Source: Piscicola geometra (Eukaryota; Annelida; Clitellata; Hirudinida; Piscicolidae). Taken from it: a stretch of 64,000 nucleotides of DNA. Positions 10,251 to 20,974 of the stretch are shown here, piece by piece (positions within the stretch are counted from its first letter, which is position 1; every line of letters starts with the position of its first letter). Below the pieces are notes generated by a model. That model saw only the letters and a program-made list of their open reading frames with translations. It had not been told where the DNA came from and did not search any database. A program made the translations under genes and the position numbers. Location: contig OX030960.1 of the NCBI GenBank assembly GCA_943735955.1, positions 9,797,288-9,861,287 on the forward strand. Direction: 5' to 3'.

Positions 10251-11202
10251 GCTAGTCTCTCAGGATAATCCTTTGCAGAACTGTTTAATTTAAACTTTCA
10301 AATTTAAAATAACTTGATAATAAATAGTAACAATAATCTCTTAAAAAGGCAAAATTCTATACAAAAATGAGAGCGGCTTTTCAGTTTAGAGATAATTCGA
10401 TGGAATATTAAAGCGGCAGTGTTATTGCGAGAGGCGTCTAAAAATAGAAAGTGGAGTTGCTGCAATCGAAGGAACAGCATCTCCTTATATGGAGCTGCCT
10501 GCATCCTACAAGCAGGTGTATAGATACTTTCTTCAGATAACGACACTCCGGCATAACGATGCTTTGGCTTAGTGACCGCCGTTCAAGAAAAGTACCATAA
10601 AATACATAAATGTCAGTATGTTCAAAGAGGTTTATAAGTGTGAAAATAAAGGATTCGTATGACATTCCTTCGTTCCACGCGTTTAAACTCCCAATAAAGC
10701 ATCAGGAACAATCTGTGTTAACTCCCTGCTTATGTTTTATCCTATTTAAGTTGTGTGCTTGTCTGTCTTTGTTTGTGTTAGGTATGTTTCCGTGGCCCAT
10801 AAAACCAACCATGAACTAATTCTGAAACTTTAGGTACTTGGAAATAACGACTTGAAATGGTTTATCATTGTATGTCATTATAATGAGGGAGCTCTGTATT
10901 CTGTTCAAGTTTCGGCAATTCAAAATAGTTCAAATGAATTTTTAAAAAGTTCATAGACAATTCAAAATCAACGGAAGATGCAGAAAAGAATGCATTGCAA
11001 GGAAGGAGTGAGTCATGGTGAACTGTGGACTGAAGCAGGCATGAGTCATCACCGCATCACTGCATAATCACTTTGTGAAGAGGCATCATTCAAATGTTCG
11101 CATCTTGCTTCCATCTGGGCTACAAACGTCAGAACTAAATGCATTCATCACGCCCTGTGTATATCTGTCGTGTCGCATCGTGTCATACACGCCTTGCACT
11201 CT
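10251..11202. other. Cofilin upstream region
   Basis: Should contain the cofilin promoter and 5' UTR (minus strand). No recognisable coding exon was seen. Confidence 0.4.
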
Positions 11203-13383
11203 TCACACAACTCTCAGAAACTCTTCAATTTCTTTGTTGATGCCTCCATGCAAGGCATCATTCACAGCATCATCATCATCACCAGCATCATCGCCATCAC
11301 CAGTATCATCATCATCACCCTGCAAGCGTTTCAAATTCTTCTCAATCTTCCTGTCCAACTTGGAAACCACTGCATTCATCTCTACTTTCTTTTTTTCTTT
11401 CTTTTCTTTTTTTTCTTGCTTTTCTTTCTTCTTCTTTTCTTCTTTCTTGCTAACAATCTCCTCTTTTTCAACTTCCTCAGCGTCTTCTTCTTCTTCGGGA
11501 ACTACTTCTCCTTCATCTCCATTTCTCAAAACTTCTTCCTCACCTTCTTTTCCATATTTTTCCATGTCATCCTCTTCTCCGCCAGCACTTAGCTCTTCTT
11601 TCTTGTTCTCTTCAACCTTTTTGTTGTCATCTTCTTCAAATGCTGGCACAGACACAGGAACAGACACTGGCACAGACACAGGAACAGACACTGGCACAGA
11701 CACAGGAACAGACACAGAAACAGACACTGGCACAGACACAAACATGGGCACAGGCGTTTGTCTTTCTTTTGTCACTTCTTCTTTATTTTCTTCTTTCACT
11801 TCTTGTGGCGGGGGAGCCTGGAACGAGGAATGCATGAGAGAATCGATCATAACTTTCCATCAGCAACAGAACGAAAATGAGATGCATTGATGGCAAGTCC
11901 TTGAACTCGAACACACCATCTTGAACCGCAATAACCACATCTCCAACCACAACAACCACAACAACATCACCAACCACAACAACCACATCTCCAACCACAA
12001 CAACCACATCTCCAACCACAACAACCACAGCACATCCCAACAACGCTACAGCACAACATCACCAACCACAACAACATCACCAACCACAACAACATCACCA
12101 ACCACAACAACATCACCAACCACAGCAACATCACCAACCACAACAACATCACCAACCACAACAACATCACAAACCACAACAACATCACCAACCACAACAA
12201 CATCACCAACCACAACAACATCACCAACCACAACAACATCACCAACCACAACAACATCACCAACCACAACAACATCACCAACCAGACCAGCCACAACGCA
12301 GAAAAAGCAAGCAAGCCACAGAAGCACAAGCACCTGGGCGGACAGGCCTCGGTAGACGAGGATCTTCTGCGCCATGTTTCTTCCGTCGTTGAGGTACCAG
12401 TAGTCGCAGGAGGGGGGAGTCCTCGTGCCATAATCTCCCATCTCCACTTCGTCACCCCCTTCCCCGTCGTACGTGCCTCTGTCGCCCTTGAGGTCACTGT
12501 CGTCTGTGCGTGGTTTGGTTGGGTGGTGGTGGTGGTGGTGTTTGTAGGGTGGGAATGTGAAGAGTGAAGGAGTGAGTGAAAGAAAAACGGTGGAAGAAAA
12601 TAAGAAGGAGTAATGGAAGAAGGAGTGGTGAAGGGAGGCTACAGTGGTCGATGGATACGTTGAAGGAGACTGGGTTCCAAGCACTCCTCCTCTCAAAGTC
12701 TCCATCAGACTGCAGACAAGCAATAATGAGACCATTATCGAAATTGCACATGAATTTTCATCAACAACAAATTTTACAAGTTGAAATAGCTATTTAAAAA
12801 AGATTATGTTAAGTAATCTCTTCAAAAACCGCCTCGCTAATGGAATATCAAACGAAGTCTTCCATGCAAAAAAGGATTGAAGGAAGATATTAAAAAAGGA
12901 GTTTCATGTTCATCTTGGGTTCTGAATCGAGAAAAAGAGAGAGAGAGTACCGTGTGCCTGTTGATGAGTTCGGAGAGATGCTGTTTGCGTCTGATGTAGG
13001 AGTATCTTGCCTTGAGTCTGTTGATCTCTGCTGTGTCCATGCCACTGACCACTTGGTACCTGTGTTGAGTGCAGTGGAAGGGAGAGGTTGAAAGCGGTAA
13101 AGAAGAAGATGTGTTGAAGTCATCATCATCATCATCATCATCAGCACATCATCAGCAGTGTTGAAGGGAGTAAGAACCTTGTTTTTGGATTCTTCAGACG
13201 ATCCACTGCATCCCTCGCCTTTGTCACAATCTCCATCCCGCCAAGCAACGTTGCTCTTGATGATGATACTTCTCGTGCCAAATCTGCTTGCTTCTGAGCT
13301 TTTCTGTCGCCAAACACCACTTCCAACCCTTTAATACTCACCCTTCGAGGAGTTGTTGGCGTGAATTTGTTTTCTCTTTTCAA
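11203..13383 (-). CDS. Unrecognised multi-exon gene with VPVS repeats and a Lys/Glu-rich tail
   Basis: Five minus-strand exons are supported by splice sites. They are about 13374-13185 (ending KNPKTR), about 13061-12954 (YQVVSGMDTAEINRLKARYS, ending INRHT), 12709-12659 (SDGDFERRSAWNPVSFN), about 12503-12334 (CDYWYLNDGRNMAQKILVY, ending SAQ) and 11817-11203. Phases match at three junctions; the junction into the 12503 exon is off by one base, so a small exon or another site is missing there. The last exon codes about 200 residues: an APPPQEVKEE start, a run of SVPVS repeats from a 24-bp unit, a Glu/Lys-rich predicted coiled coil, an Asp/Gly stretch and the terminus INKEIEEFLRVV. No initiator ATG was found, so 5' exons are missing. 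I do not recognise the family. Confidence 0.55.
11930..12285 (+). repeat. 18-bp tandem array
   Basis: About 17 to 20 copies of AACCACAACAACATCACC with a CACATCTCC variant at the left end. It lies in the last intron of the unrecognised minus-strand gene. Confidence 0.92.
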
Positions 13384-13399
13384 TTCCCACCCTCACCAT

Positions 13400-14196
13400 T
13401 CACCGTTGCTTCCTTCCTTCAGGCATCGAGCCCTATATATATAATAGATGCTTCAATATATGCCCCAATGCTTCATTTGTTGCTCCACCTGTTTTCCATC
13501 GTGACAATAAAGTCAGCGTCCCCATGGTATGTATGTGTGAATTAATCATTCTTCAATGAAATAATAAGAATACTCACAAGATATAAATGTGAGAATTACA
13601 CAATTTTTGATAAAGATAATTTGTTTGATATAGAGAACTGATTTTTTAATGAAAAGTCAAATACAAGTAGATTTTATTTAATTTCTAACGATTGTGTTTT
13701 CTTATTTATTCTAGTGTTGTTTCAAAAATACTCTTTCCTCCACACACGCACTCACACACAAGCATGCAAACACAAACACACACTGTCATCTAGATCGATG
13801 GTCCCATGGAGACGGCAAACAACTGCAGGCCTGTCATGCCAACCACACAACCACATCCACCAAACCTATGCACTTGTCTGTAGTGGTTAGAGGAGCTCTG
13901 TGGGGAAGAGGGATTAAAGGGATTCTGGAAGAAGAAGGATAGATATGATGTCAATGGAAGGAGAATGAATGGGATTTGGTAGAAGAAGGAATGGATGGGA
14001 TGATGATTGGAAGGGTAGGGCTTGGTGGGGAGGTGTCATTTGAAGTCTTGCAATTCGGAGAAGTTGAAGCGATGCCGCGTGGATGTTTCAGCAACAAGGC
14101 CTGCGAGTGAGCGAATGATGTTAAATGCCTACGAAAAAGTGCACAAAATGAAACGATTGCAAACCAGCATGTATGAGGCGCACTTAGTCGAAACTC
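13400..14196. other. Spacer before the small-gene cluster
   Basis: Mixed AT-rich and purine-rich sequence with a few CACACA runs near 13740. No coding frame is recognised. 5' exons of the gene at 11.2-13.4 kb may lie here. Confidence 0.35.
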
Positions 14197-14818
14197 TCAA
14201 GCAATTGTTCTATGCGCACTTATGCAAATGCAGACGAAAGAGTGATGGTGGAGAAACCTGAGAGGGGGGCAAGTGTTGCAGGTGCACTGGCATGGATTGG
14301 AAGGGCCGGGAGAGCAAAAGTTTTTGAGGCGAGTCAACACCGAAGTGCACGGAGGAGGGCACGGAGCGCATGGACCACAGCAAGGACCACAGCAAGGACT
14401 GCAACAGGGACTGCAACAAGGACTGCAGCGTGGACCACATGGACCACACGGACCACATGGACCACATGGACCACAGGAACAGCATGGCCTACAAATGTCC
14501 GGTGGACGAGCGCCAATGCTGTTGATGGTGGTGCTGCAGTTGTCCTTGATCATGACCTGTTTGGTGTGGGCACCCTCCTTCATACTGCGCAGGAAAGCCT
14601 CCTTCGTCGTCTCTTCCATCTTGAGGTTGGGCAGTTCCAGCAGCGAACCAGACAGGAAGCAGTTGAAGGACACATACAGGTCCACCTTCACCCGGAAGAA
14701 GTCGTTGCAAGGGTCTGGCGGGGTCTTTTTGTTGTTTTTTTCTGTGGTGGTTGAAGAGGTCAAATAAATGGACAGCTAAATGCAGTCAAAAACCTTTCTC
14801 ACCATCACTTCTTCCCAT
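14197..14818 (-). CDS. Small-gene family member A, with Cys-Gly-Pro repeat tail
   Basis: Two exons: 14818-14803 codes MGRSD plus one base (donor GATG|GTGAGA), then after a 61-base phase-1 intron 14741-14197, giving about 186 residues. The core near residues 17-45 reads FFRVKVDLYVSFN, then FLSGSLLELP, and aligns without gaps with members D and E in the same cluster. After about residue 85 the protein changes into an extraordinary run of CGPCGP, CSPCCSP and CGPCCGP, encoded by 9-base DNA repeats (GGACCACAT type). A second Cys-rich stretch (NPCQCTCNTCPP) follows. CGP repeats occur in Drosophila male-specific sperm-tail proteins, but the likeness may be due to composition only. Function unknown. 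Confidence 0.75.
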
Positions 14819-15204
14819 TATCTGTGATTACGGTATTTTTCTATTTTTATGGAAAATTTATAATTTACTTTTTTTTCGTTGTTGAGATAAATTTTTGTTG
14901 TAGGTATTCACGTCATCGCATTTAATCAAATAATAAAGCAAAGAACATAAATAAACTTCAGAATAATTAAATAATAAGCAATTAGTTAATGCATTCGTCA
15001 AGTTTCTTTTCTGGTTTCTGGCATCGATGCAGTCTCATCCGTCATCCTTCTCATAACCTGCCGTGCAGTCGCCCTCTAGTGACTGCAATATAATTATGAC
15101 GAGTATTATTGTAGTTGCGTATAACCCATACGGGCTTTTAGGTCACTTGAATTCAGTTTTCATTAGCAGCCAGGGCTTCTAGGGCATCAGCCGCACTCGA
15201 AGCA

Positions 15205-15285
15205 AAGACCATTCACCATTAAGCATTCACCATTAGGCATTCACCATTAAGCATTCACCATTAAGCATTCACCATTAAGCATTGG
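15205..15285 (+). repeat. 14-bp tandem repeat
   Basis: About five copies of ACCATTAAGCATTC, one with ACCATTAGGCATTC. Confidence 0.9.
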
Positions 15286-15599
15286 TTAGGAGACAGCCTC
15301 GACTACCAGCGCACCTATGCGAACCCGATGCGTAGCAGTCCTTACTGAAGACCGAATTGAAAATGAAAGGAGCGTGGAGACTTCGTTTAGTTTATTGGTG
15401 GCAATCGAGAAGAAAGGCAAGCTGACGAGGTGACATGCTGCGAAACGTTGGGTTGTTATCGGCACTGACGAATGCTGCGAGGCTAATGGTTGTGATGGTG
15501 CTTTCAATGGGGCTGGTTGTGGCTGAATATGAGTTTTTTGTGTGGTGATTATGATAGTCTTGGTGGTTGTCGTTGTGGTAGTGGTAGCTGTTGTGGTGT

Positions 15600-15725
15600 G
15601 ATGGTTGTGTTTGCAGCATTTGTAGTTGTTGGGATGGTTGTGTTTGCAGCATTTGTAGTTGTTGGGATGGTTGTGTTTGCAGCATTTGTAGTTGTTGGGA
15701 TGGTTGTGTTTGTTGCCTTTGTAGT
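15600..15725 (+). repeat. ~30-bp tandem repeat
   Basis: Three to four copies of a unit containing GGTTGTGTTTGCAGCATTTG followed by TAGTTGTTGGGAT. Confidence 0.85.
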
Positions 15726-15782
15726 TATTGTGACGGTTGTAATGGTTGTTATGGTAGTTGTTGGGATGGTCGCAGAGGCTGG

Positions 15783-16094
15783 TCAGCAGCAGCAGCACTC
15801 GCAGGTGGCCTTGGGATGCTGCAGGGCGCACAGACGTCGGTTGATCTCGCTGCCAGTGGCCTCCCTCACTTGCACCTGCAGGATCTCGGCCAGACAGCAC
15901 ATCAGGTCGACGTCAAAGGTGAACTGCAGGTTGATGTTCATCACGTGGTAGTAGCAGCAGTCGTTGAACGTGCAGCAGTTCTCGTTCTTCTTGCCTCCAC
16001 CACCACCACCACTCTCCTTGTTCCTGCTACTACCACCCCCACCACCACCACCACCACCACCACCCCCTCTCTTCTTCGCTCCACCTCGACCCAT
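15783..16094 (-). CDS. Small-gene family member B, Gly-rich N-terminus
   Basis: A 103-residue single-exon frame beginning MGRGGAKKRGG at a clear ATG (16092-16094). An upstream in-frame ATG at 16109 is possible, but the chosen start matches the MGRGGRRGG start of member C. Residues up to about 40 are a poly-Gly and Lys linker encoded by a CCACCACC tract. The core then reads CCTFNDCCYYHVMNINLQFT, FDVDLM, CCLAEILQVQV, REATGSEINRRLC. It aligns with member C over its whole length (CTF.DCC.YH, LAEI.QVQV, E.TGS.IN.RL), and at the Y..V....F[ND]....L.EI core with members A, D and E. The C-terminus is CECCCC. No signal peptide or membrane segment is evident. Function unknown. Confidence 0.72.
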   Translation of the reverse strand: MGRGGAKKRGGGGGGGGGGGGSSRNKESGGGGGGKKNENCCTFNDCCYYHVMNINLQFTFDVDLMCCLAEILQVQVREATGSEINRRLCALQHPKATCECCCC

Positions 16095-16479
16095 CTTTCT
16101 CTCTTTCAAAAGTTATTTTCTGTGTTGTTTCAGCAAAGCAGTTTTCTACTTGGAATTCTTTATTCTCTTTTTTTAATTATTTGGTAGATTTATTCTTTTT
16201 TAAGTTTTCAATTCTGGCTTTTTATGGTGTTTTCATTTTACATGAGCTTTTTTCTTTTCTTTTACGACATCGAATGACGTAAACTGTAGAAAATTTTTTA
16301 ATTTAGCGCTTAACAAACGCAGATAAATAAAAAAATAATATTTATTCAAAAAATTAGTTTAATTTACAAGGCAAAGTTTGTAAATAATTTAAATGGAAGA
16401 ACATCGGTGACATTGTAAGAGAGCGTTCGAATATTTGAGAGCTTTATCGAATAATTACATGCTTGAATATAATGAAAAA

Positions 16480-16480
16480 T

Positions 16481-16519
<39 letters not shown>

Positions 16520-16520
16520 C
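16480..16520 (+). repeat. (TTG)n microsatellite
   Basis: About 13 uninterrupted TTG units. Confidence 0.9.
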
Positions 16521-17034
16521 TCATCTTTTTCATCGTCAATATCATAGTCAGTAACGAGCATTACGATGCAAACGACATGGAGTGCCCAGAGGGGACACAG
16601 TCTTGCGTGACTGAGTCAGAGAGCAGTTTGGAAAGTATATATTGAGTTGCTAGGAGAAATGTTAGCATGGAAATGATGATGATGTTGGCATGGAGATGAT
16701 GATGATGTTGGCATGGAGATAGTGATGATGATGATGATGTTGGCATGGAGTGTAGAGAACCGAAGAGTGGAGACTTGAACGAAGCTTTGGTGGAGATGTG
16801 GAGGCTCTGCGAGGCACTCACCGACTGTAGATGTATGAGGAGTGCTTGCATGTGTTGCATCGAGAAATCAAGGTGTGTGTGTGGAGGAGGTGTAGTGGCT
16901 TAGTCTGGGGCTCCTTGATCAGTCTATCACAGAATAAACACTCTACAACACTAAAATACACACTACAACAATAAACAACACACGAGGATGCAAGCATTAG
17001 CCACAAGAAAGTAACATTAAAAAGTGAGAGACAC

Positions 17035-17222
17035 AAGGCAGACACAAGGCAGACACAAGGCAGACACAAGGCAGACACAAGGCAGACACAAGACAGACAC
17101 AAGGCAGACACAAGACAGACACAAGACAGACATAGACAGACACAAGACAGACACAAGACAGACATAGTCAGACACAAGACAGACATAGACAGACACAAGG
17201 CAGACATAGACAGACACAACGA
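17035..17222 (+). repeat. 11-bp tandem array
   Basis: About 16 copies of ACACAAGGCAG with ACACAAGACAG and ACATAGACAG variants, ending 33 bases from the stop codon of member C. Confidence 0.9.
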
Positions 17223-17254
17223 CGAATGGACAATAATACGGACGAAGAAGACGT

Positions 17255-17494
17255 TCATTCGTCGTAAGCGGTGTACTTCGGGTGGCAGCCGTTGAAGAGG
17301 CGGAAGTTGATGTCGCTGCCGGTGGTCTCGCCCACCTGCACCTGCGTGATCTCCGCCAGGGCGCACTTCATCTCCTCGTTGAAGGTGAAGAGCAGCACCA
17401 CCTTGATCTGGTGGTACTTGCAGCAGTCTCTGAACGTGCACTTGCCCCTGCCCCCACCCCCGCCCTTGCCCCCCCTCCTTCCGCCTCGACCCAT
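17255..17494 (-). CDS. Small-gene family member C
   Basis: A 79-residue single-exon frame with start ATG at 17492-17494. It begins MGRGGRRGGKGGGGGRGK, a short basic Gly-rich head like that of member B. The core reads CTFRDCCKYHQIKVVLLFTF, NEEMKCALAEITQVQVGETTG, SDINFRLFNGCHPKY and ends TAYDE. It is the closest relative of member B, 1.2 kb away on the same strand, so the pair is probably a tandem duplication. Third positions are strongly G/C (GTGGTGCTGCTCTTCACCTT), unlike the AT-rich surroundings, which argues for real coding selection. No signal peptide, membrane segment or known domain is evident. Confidence 0.75.
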   Translation of the reverse strand: MGRGGRRGGKGGGGGRGKCTFRDCCKYHQIKVVLLFTFNEEMKCALAEITQVQVGETTGSDINFRLFNGCHPKYTAYDE

Positions 17495-17569
17495 CCTTGC
17501 TGCTGCCTTATATCTGCTCCTTAGACTTTCTCGTCCGCCTAGACTTCGTTCTTAGAAATATTTAATGTT

Positions 17570-17775
17570 GCAATTGCCTCTGGTTGTTATAACAGTTGTT
17601 ATCTTCACAATTATTTATAGTTGCAATTGCCTCTGGTTGTTATGATAGTTGTTATCTTCACAATTATTTATAGTTGCAATTGCCTCTGGTTGTTATGATA
17701 GTTGTTATCTTCACAATTATTTATAGTTGCAATTGCCTCTGGTTGTTATGATAGTTGTTGTCTTCACAATTATTT
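17570..17775 (+). repeat. 53-bp tandem repeat upstream of member C
   Basis: About four copies of a unit that starts TTGCAATTGCCTCTGGTTG and ends TCACAATTATTTATAG. It lies about 75 bases 5' of member C (minus strand), so it could be part of its promoter region. Confidence 0.92.
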
Positions 17776-18150
17776 TTAGTTAGAATATTTCGGAATGCTT
17801 TTCTTTTGTGAGTGGCCGCTCCGTGGTGTTGTTTGTTGCTCTTTGAGGATTGTGACGTCGCTGCAACACTGGAGAACATCAAGCGAGCAATCTAAGCGCA
17901 GTTTCTCGGCGTTGGCTCTTCATTGCAAGGTTAAAGGCCATTTAATAAAATGCAAATTAGCTATTCAAGGTTTAAATATTTTTAAAGATTTAAAATTAGA
18001 GTCTTTTCTATGTAGATCTTTTGCACGATTGAATTTAGTTAACGTAATTAACAAACAAACAAACATCTAAAAAGCGTTTCTAAACATTCGGACGTTACAT
18101 ATGCAAGTCGATATAGACCGCAGACAATTCAGGAAACTTTATAAACTATA

Positions 18151-18562
18151 ATGCCATTGCCAGTAAAGAAGGGAGGTTCGTGATGGTTTTGATGATAATG
18201 ATGATGGTGGTGATGATGATGATGATGGTGGTGATGATGATGATGGTGGTGGTGATGATGATGATTTGATGGTACTAAGATTTTAAGTAGTGGCAAACAA
18301 GACCACACTCACTGCTCCACCACCAGCAAAAGCCGCCCCTAAAGACGGACGCAAGTACTTTTCGGTGAAGGCGGAGATAGTCATGGCATTCAACACCTTC
18401 TTCACAGGCTTCTTGCTAGAGATTCCAAGAGTTAATTTCTTCCAGGCCTCCAAGAGGAGTCTGTGTGGCCGCATGAAGGAAAACAAGAACCCCAAGTACT
18501 TCGTTACGTGTTCCGTCCTGCCCTTCAACATCGCTGCCAGAAAGGAGCCTCCAATCATGTAG
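18151..18562 (+). CDS. Small-gene family member D
   Basis: Two exons, 18151-18175 (MPLPVKKG plus one base; donor GGGAG|GTTCGT) and 18291-18562, joined in phase 1, give 98 residues. After a Pro/Ala-rich linker the core reads GRKYFSVKAEIVMAFN, FFTGFLLEIP, then SLCGRMKENKNPKYFVTCSV, FNI. It is clearly the same protein type as member E: FN.F.TGFL.EIP, CGRMK, FVTC, NI are shared. The intron position and phase match members A and E. The exon has a high G/C third position. Poly(A) signal AATAAA at 18586-18591. No known domain is recognised, and hydrophobic residues alternate as in a beta-sheet core. Function unknown. Confidence 0.78.
18184..18266 (+). repeat. (GAT/GGT)n microsatellite in member D intron
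   Basis: GATGATGATGGTGGT runs fill most of the 115-base intron. Confidence 0.88.
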
Positions 18563-18585
18563 ATGCTGGATTCTTTTTTACATTT

Positions 18586-18591
18586 AATAAA
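18586..18591 (+). promoter_or_regulatory. poly(A) signal of member D
   Basis: AATAAA 23 bases after the stop codon. Confidence 0.6.
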
Positions 18592-18599
18592 ATTAAAAA

Positions 18600-19658
18600 A
18601 ACATTTTGTTTTTAAAAAACTAAGTTATCAAACACTACTGGCTCAGAAGAGGTTAGCCAAGGCTCAATATAGTCACTCAAGTGGTGAATTTGGTCTAATT
18701 AGCCCACACTTTGCCTAGGCAAACAGGCATCAATCTGAGAGTGAAAAACAAATTCATTCAAAATGAATAGTGTAGATGCAGCAAGAGGGTGTCGAAAGTT
18801 TAGGTTATTGAAAGGCAAGGTGATGGTAACATTTATTTTGGTGCTGATGATGATAGTGAGGGTGGTGGTGATGATAATAATAATTGGTGGTAGTGGTGGT
18901 GCTGACAATGATAAGGTTGTGGTGGTAATAGTGCTTTGAGAGCTAAGGTGGAGGTGAGAAAAAAAGTAGAAAGAGACAAGGTGGAGGAAGAGGTGGAGGA
19001 GGAGGTGGGAAAAGAAGTAGAAAGAGACAAAGTGGAGATGGAGGAGGAGATGGAGGAGGAAGTGGAGGAGGAGGTGGAGGAGGAGGTGGAGGAGGGACGA
19101 AAACACGTAGAAGAAAAAAATGATGATGGTGGTTATTATTACTACGTAAATTCCAGTTCTTTTGAAGGTTTTCATTTGGATCTGAATTGGTGGTGTTGAG
19201 CAGAGGGTGTTATTGTAGTATTCTATTGGTGGTTAAACTGAGCTTCAAAAAATCGACTTGGAAATTCTATGGATAATTTAAAACAATTAAAATATAAAAG
19301 CGAATTACAAATTTCTAGTGAGTAGTTATTGTGCTCAAATGACGTCTTATTAAAAAAATGAATCGTAAACAACAGTTTTGTAACTAAAAAGTCTAATTGA
19401 AAAAAGAGAAACTAAAGGATTTACTACAAACAGCGGAAATATTCAAACACCAAAGTGAGTTCCATGTCGAGACCTTCCATTGCATTCTCTTGACGCTCCC
19501 AGAATGGATAAACTATCCAATTTAAGTGTAATATGTAATATAATGTGCCATATATATGCCATATATACAAGTAAATATACTTGTAATCATTCGTGGGATT
19601 TTAATATAGCGTCTTGATCGTTCCAGAAACCAAGTGAAGCACTCACAACAACTGCAAC
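18600..19658. other. Spacer between members D and E
   Basis: Contains a purine-rich GGAGGAGGTGGAGGA tract at about 18950-19095 that is open in frame (Glu/Val-rich) but has no sign of being a gene. The rest is AT-rich. Confidence 0.45.
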
Positions 19659-20085
19659 ATGGGACTCAAAATGAAACGCAAAAACAAAAGTGAGAGGCAA
19701 GTTGCAAGGCATTAAATGTTGCCTCAAGGAACGTTTAGCTTCCAAACAAATAATAAATGACTAAATTGAACTGAGAGGATGACTTGAATGGCAGAGAAGG
19801 AAGAAGGCGTTTTTAATCGATCCGCTTAGAGATGAATGATCTTTTCATTTTGCAGGCGAGCAGCAGAGGATGATGACGTACTACCAGTACAGAGTCGACA
19901 TGCTTTTCTCCTTCAACAAGTTCCTGACGGGCTTCCTGATGGAGATTCCTGAGACGGAGCTGAAGGAGATCAAAAGAGACGACATGTGTGGCCGCATGAA
20001 AGACAAGACGTCCAACAAATTCTTCGTCACTTGCGAAAGATTGACTAGGAACATTAGCACTGAGCCTGAGCCGCCATTCTTCTAG
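19659..20085 (+). CDS. Small-gene family member E
   Basis: Two exons, 19659-19689 (MGLKMKRKNK plus one base; donor AAAA|GTGAGA) and 19856-20085 (acceptor TTTGCAG), give 86 residues with the intron again in phase 1. The core reads YYQYRVDMLFSFNKFLTGFL, MEIPETELKEIKRDD, MCGRMKDKTSNKFFVTCERL, TRNI and ends EPPFF. It matches member D at YF/YYxxxV, FNxFxTGFLxEIP, the Cys in MCGRMK and the Cys in FVTC. The head is short and basic, as in the other members. The two conserved Cys could pair. Reading from the internal ATG at 19870 would lose the head; the two-exon model is preferred because phase and exon plan agree with A and D. Confidence 0.8.
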
Positions 20086-20974
20086 ACTGCTGAAAAACAA
20101 CCCTCCAGGCATCCTTCCTCTAAGCCATCACGCATCCTTCCATCCACTCACCTATTCATCCATCTTCACATCCACTCACCTATTCATCCATCTTCCCATC
20201 CACTCACCTATTCATCCATCTTCCCATCCACTCACCCATCTAGCACGGCAACGACCAATGCAAGCGATGACAGCGTGGCCAGCCTCAACCACTTCTGTCC
20301 TCCACCTTCTTCCGCTCCAGTCAGTCATCAGCAGCAGTGCAGAAGGACAAATGCAAGTTCGAATCTTCTTCAAAACAACGCAACAGACAAAAGCTAAAAA
20401 GGCAAAGAGACGTCTCAAAACATATGCAATACAATACAATAAAATAAAATGGAGAATATATTAACGTGGTGAAAGCCAATCGAGCTTCGAGGCCACACCA
20501 GCGGCTGCTGCAAGGCACACTGCAGCAGCAGGACAAGTGCTTGCTCAGTGTCGCATCCATGCAGCTTTCAAAGTCAATAAATTTAAAAAAAGTCTTCTTT
20601 CTTTAAATGGAAAGTCACTGTTTACGAGAAGGCACACTGGTCCTAAGCTAGACTCGAGGTGCTCTAGCTGCCTTCAAAAGTCCTTCAAAACTCTTCTGTG
20701 TGTGTTGCTTCCAATTATAATTAACATTACAATCTCTTAGCAGCCAGGCAGGCCAACCGAATGCCAAGACTTCCATTGGCGACTAGCGACCATTAAAAGC
20801 CAGCATCCGTCGTGCAACAATCAAGATTGGTTGCAGACAGTGGCATGGAGGTGGAGAAGGAAAGAATATATTTATGTGCAACGATGAAGGTGGTGGCTTG
20901 GAGGCTTGGAAGTACTTGTGATGGTAGGATGGTGGTGGTTGTGTGAAGGCTAAAATGTGGTTATGATGGTGATT
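20086..20974. other. Spacer with a short 28-bp repeat
   Basis: Three to four copies of a unit with CCATCCACTCACCTATTCAT lie at 20145-20235. AATAAA at 20438-20443 may be the poly(A) signal of member E. No other coding exon was seen. Confidence 0.45.

Larger units (their letters stand above)
14819..15782. other. Spacer between members A and B
   Basis: Holds a short 14-bp tandem repeat at 15205-15285 and a GGTTGTGTTTGCAGCATTTG repeat (about 30-bp period) near 15600-15720. No coding frame with a recognisable product is seen. Confidence 0.4.
16095..17254. other. Spacer between members B and C
   Basis: AT-rich DNA with a TTG triplet run at 16480-16520 and ATGATGATG runs near 16670-16740. A good donor, CAGTCG|GTGAGT read on the minus strand near 16820, may end a non-coding exon, but nothing firm supports it. 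Confidence 0.35.

Noticed and set aside
18936..19199. Glu/Val-rich frame on the plus strand between members D and E
   Set aside because: It arises from a GGAGGAGGTGGA repeat tract and has no similarity to the neighbouring family.
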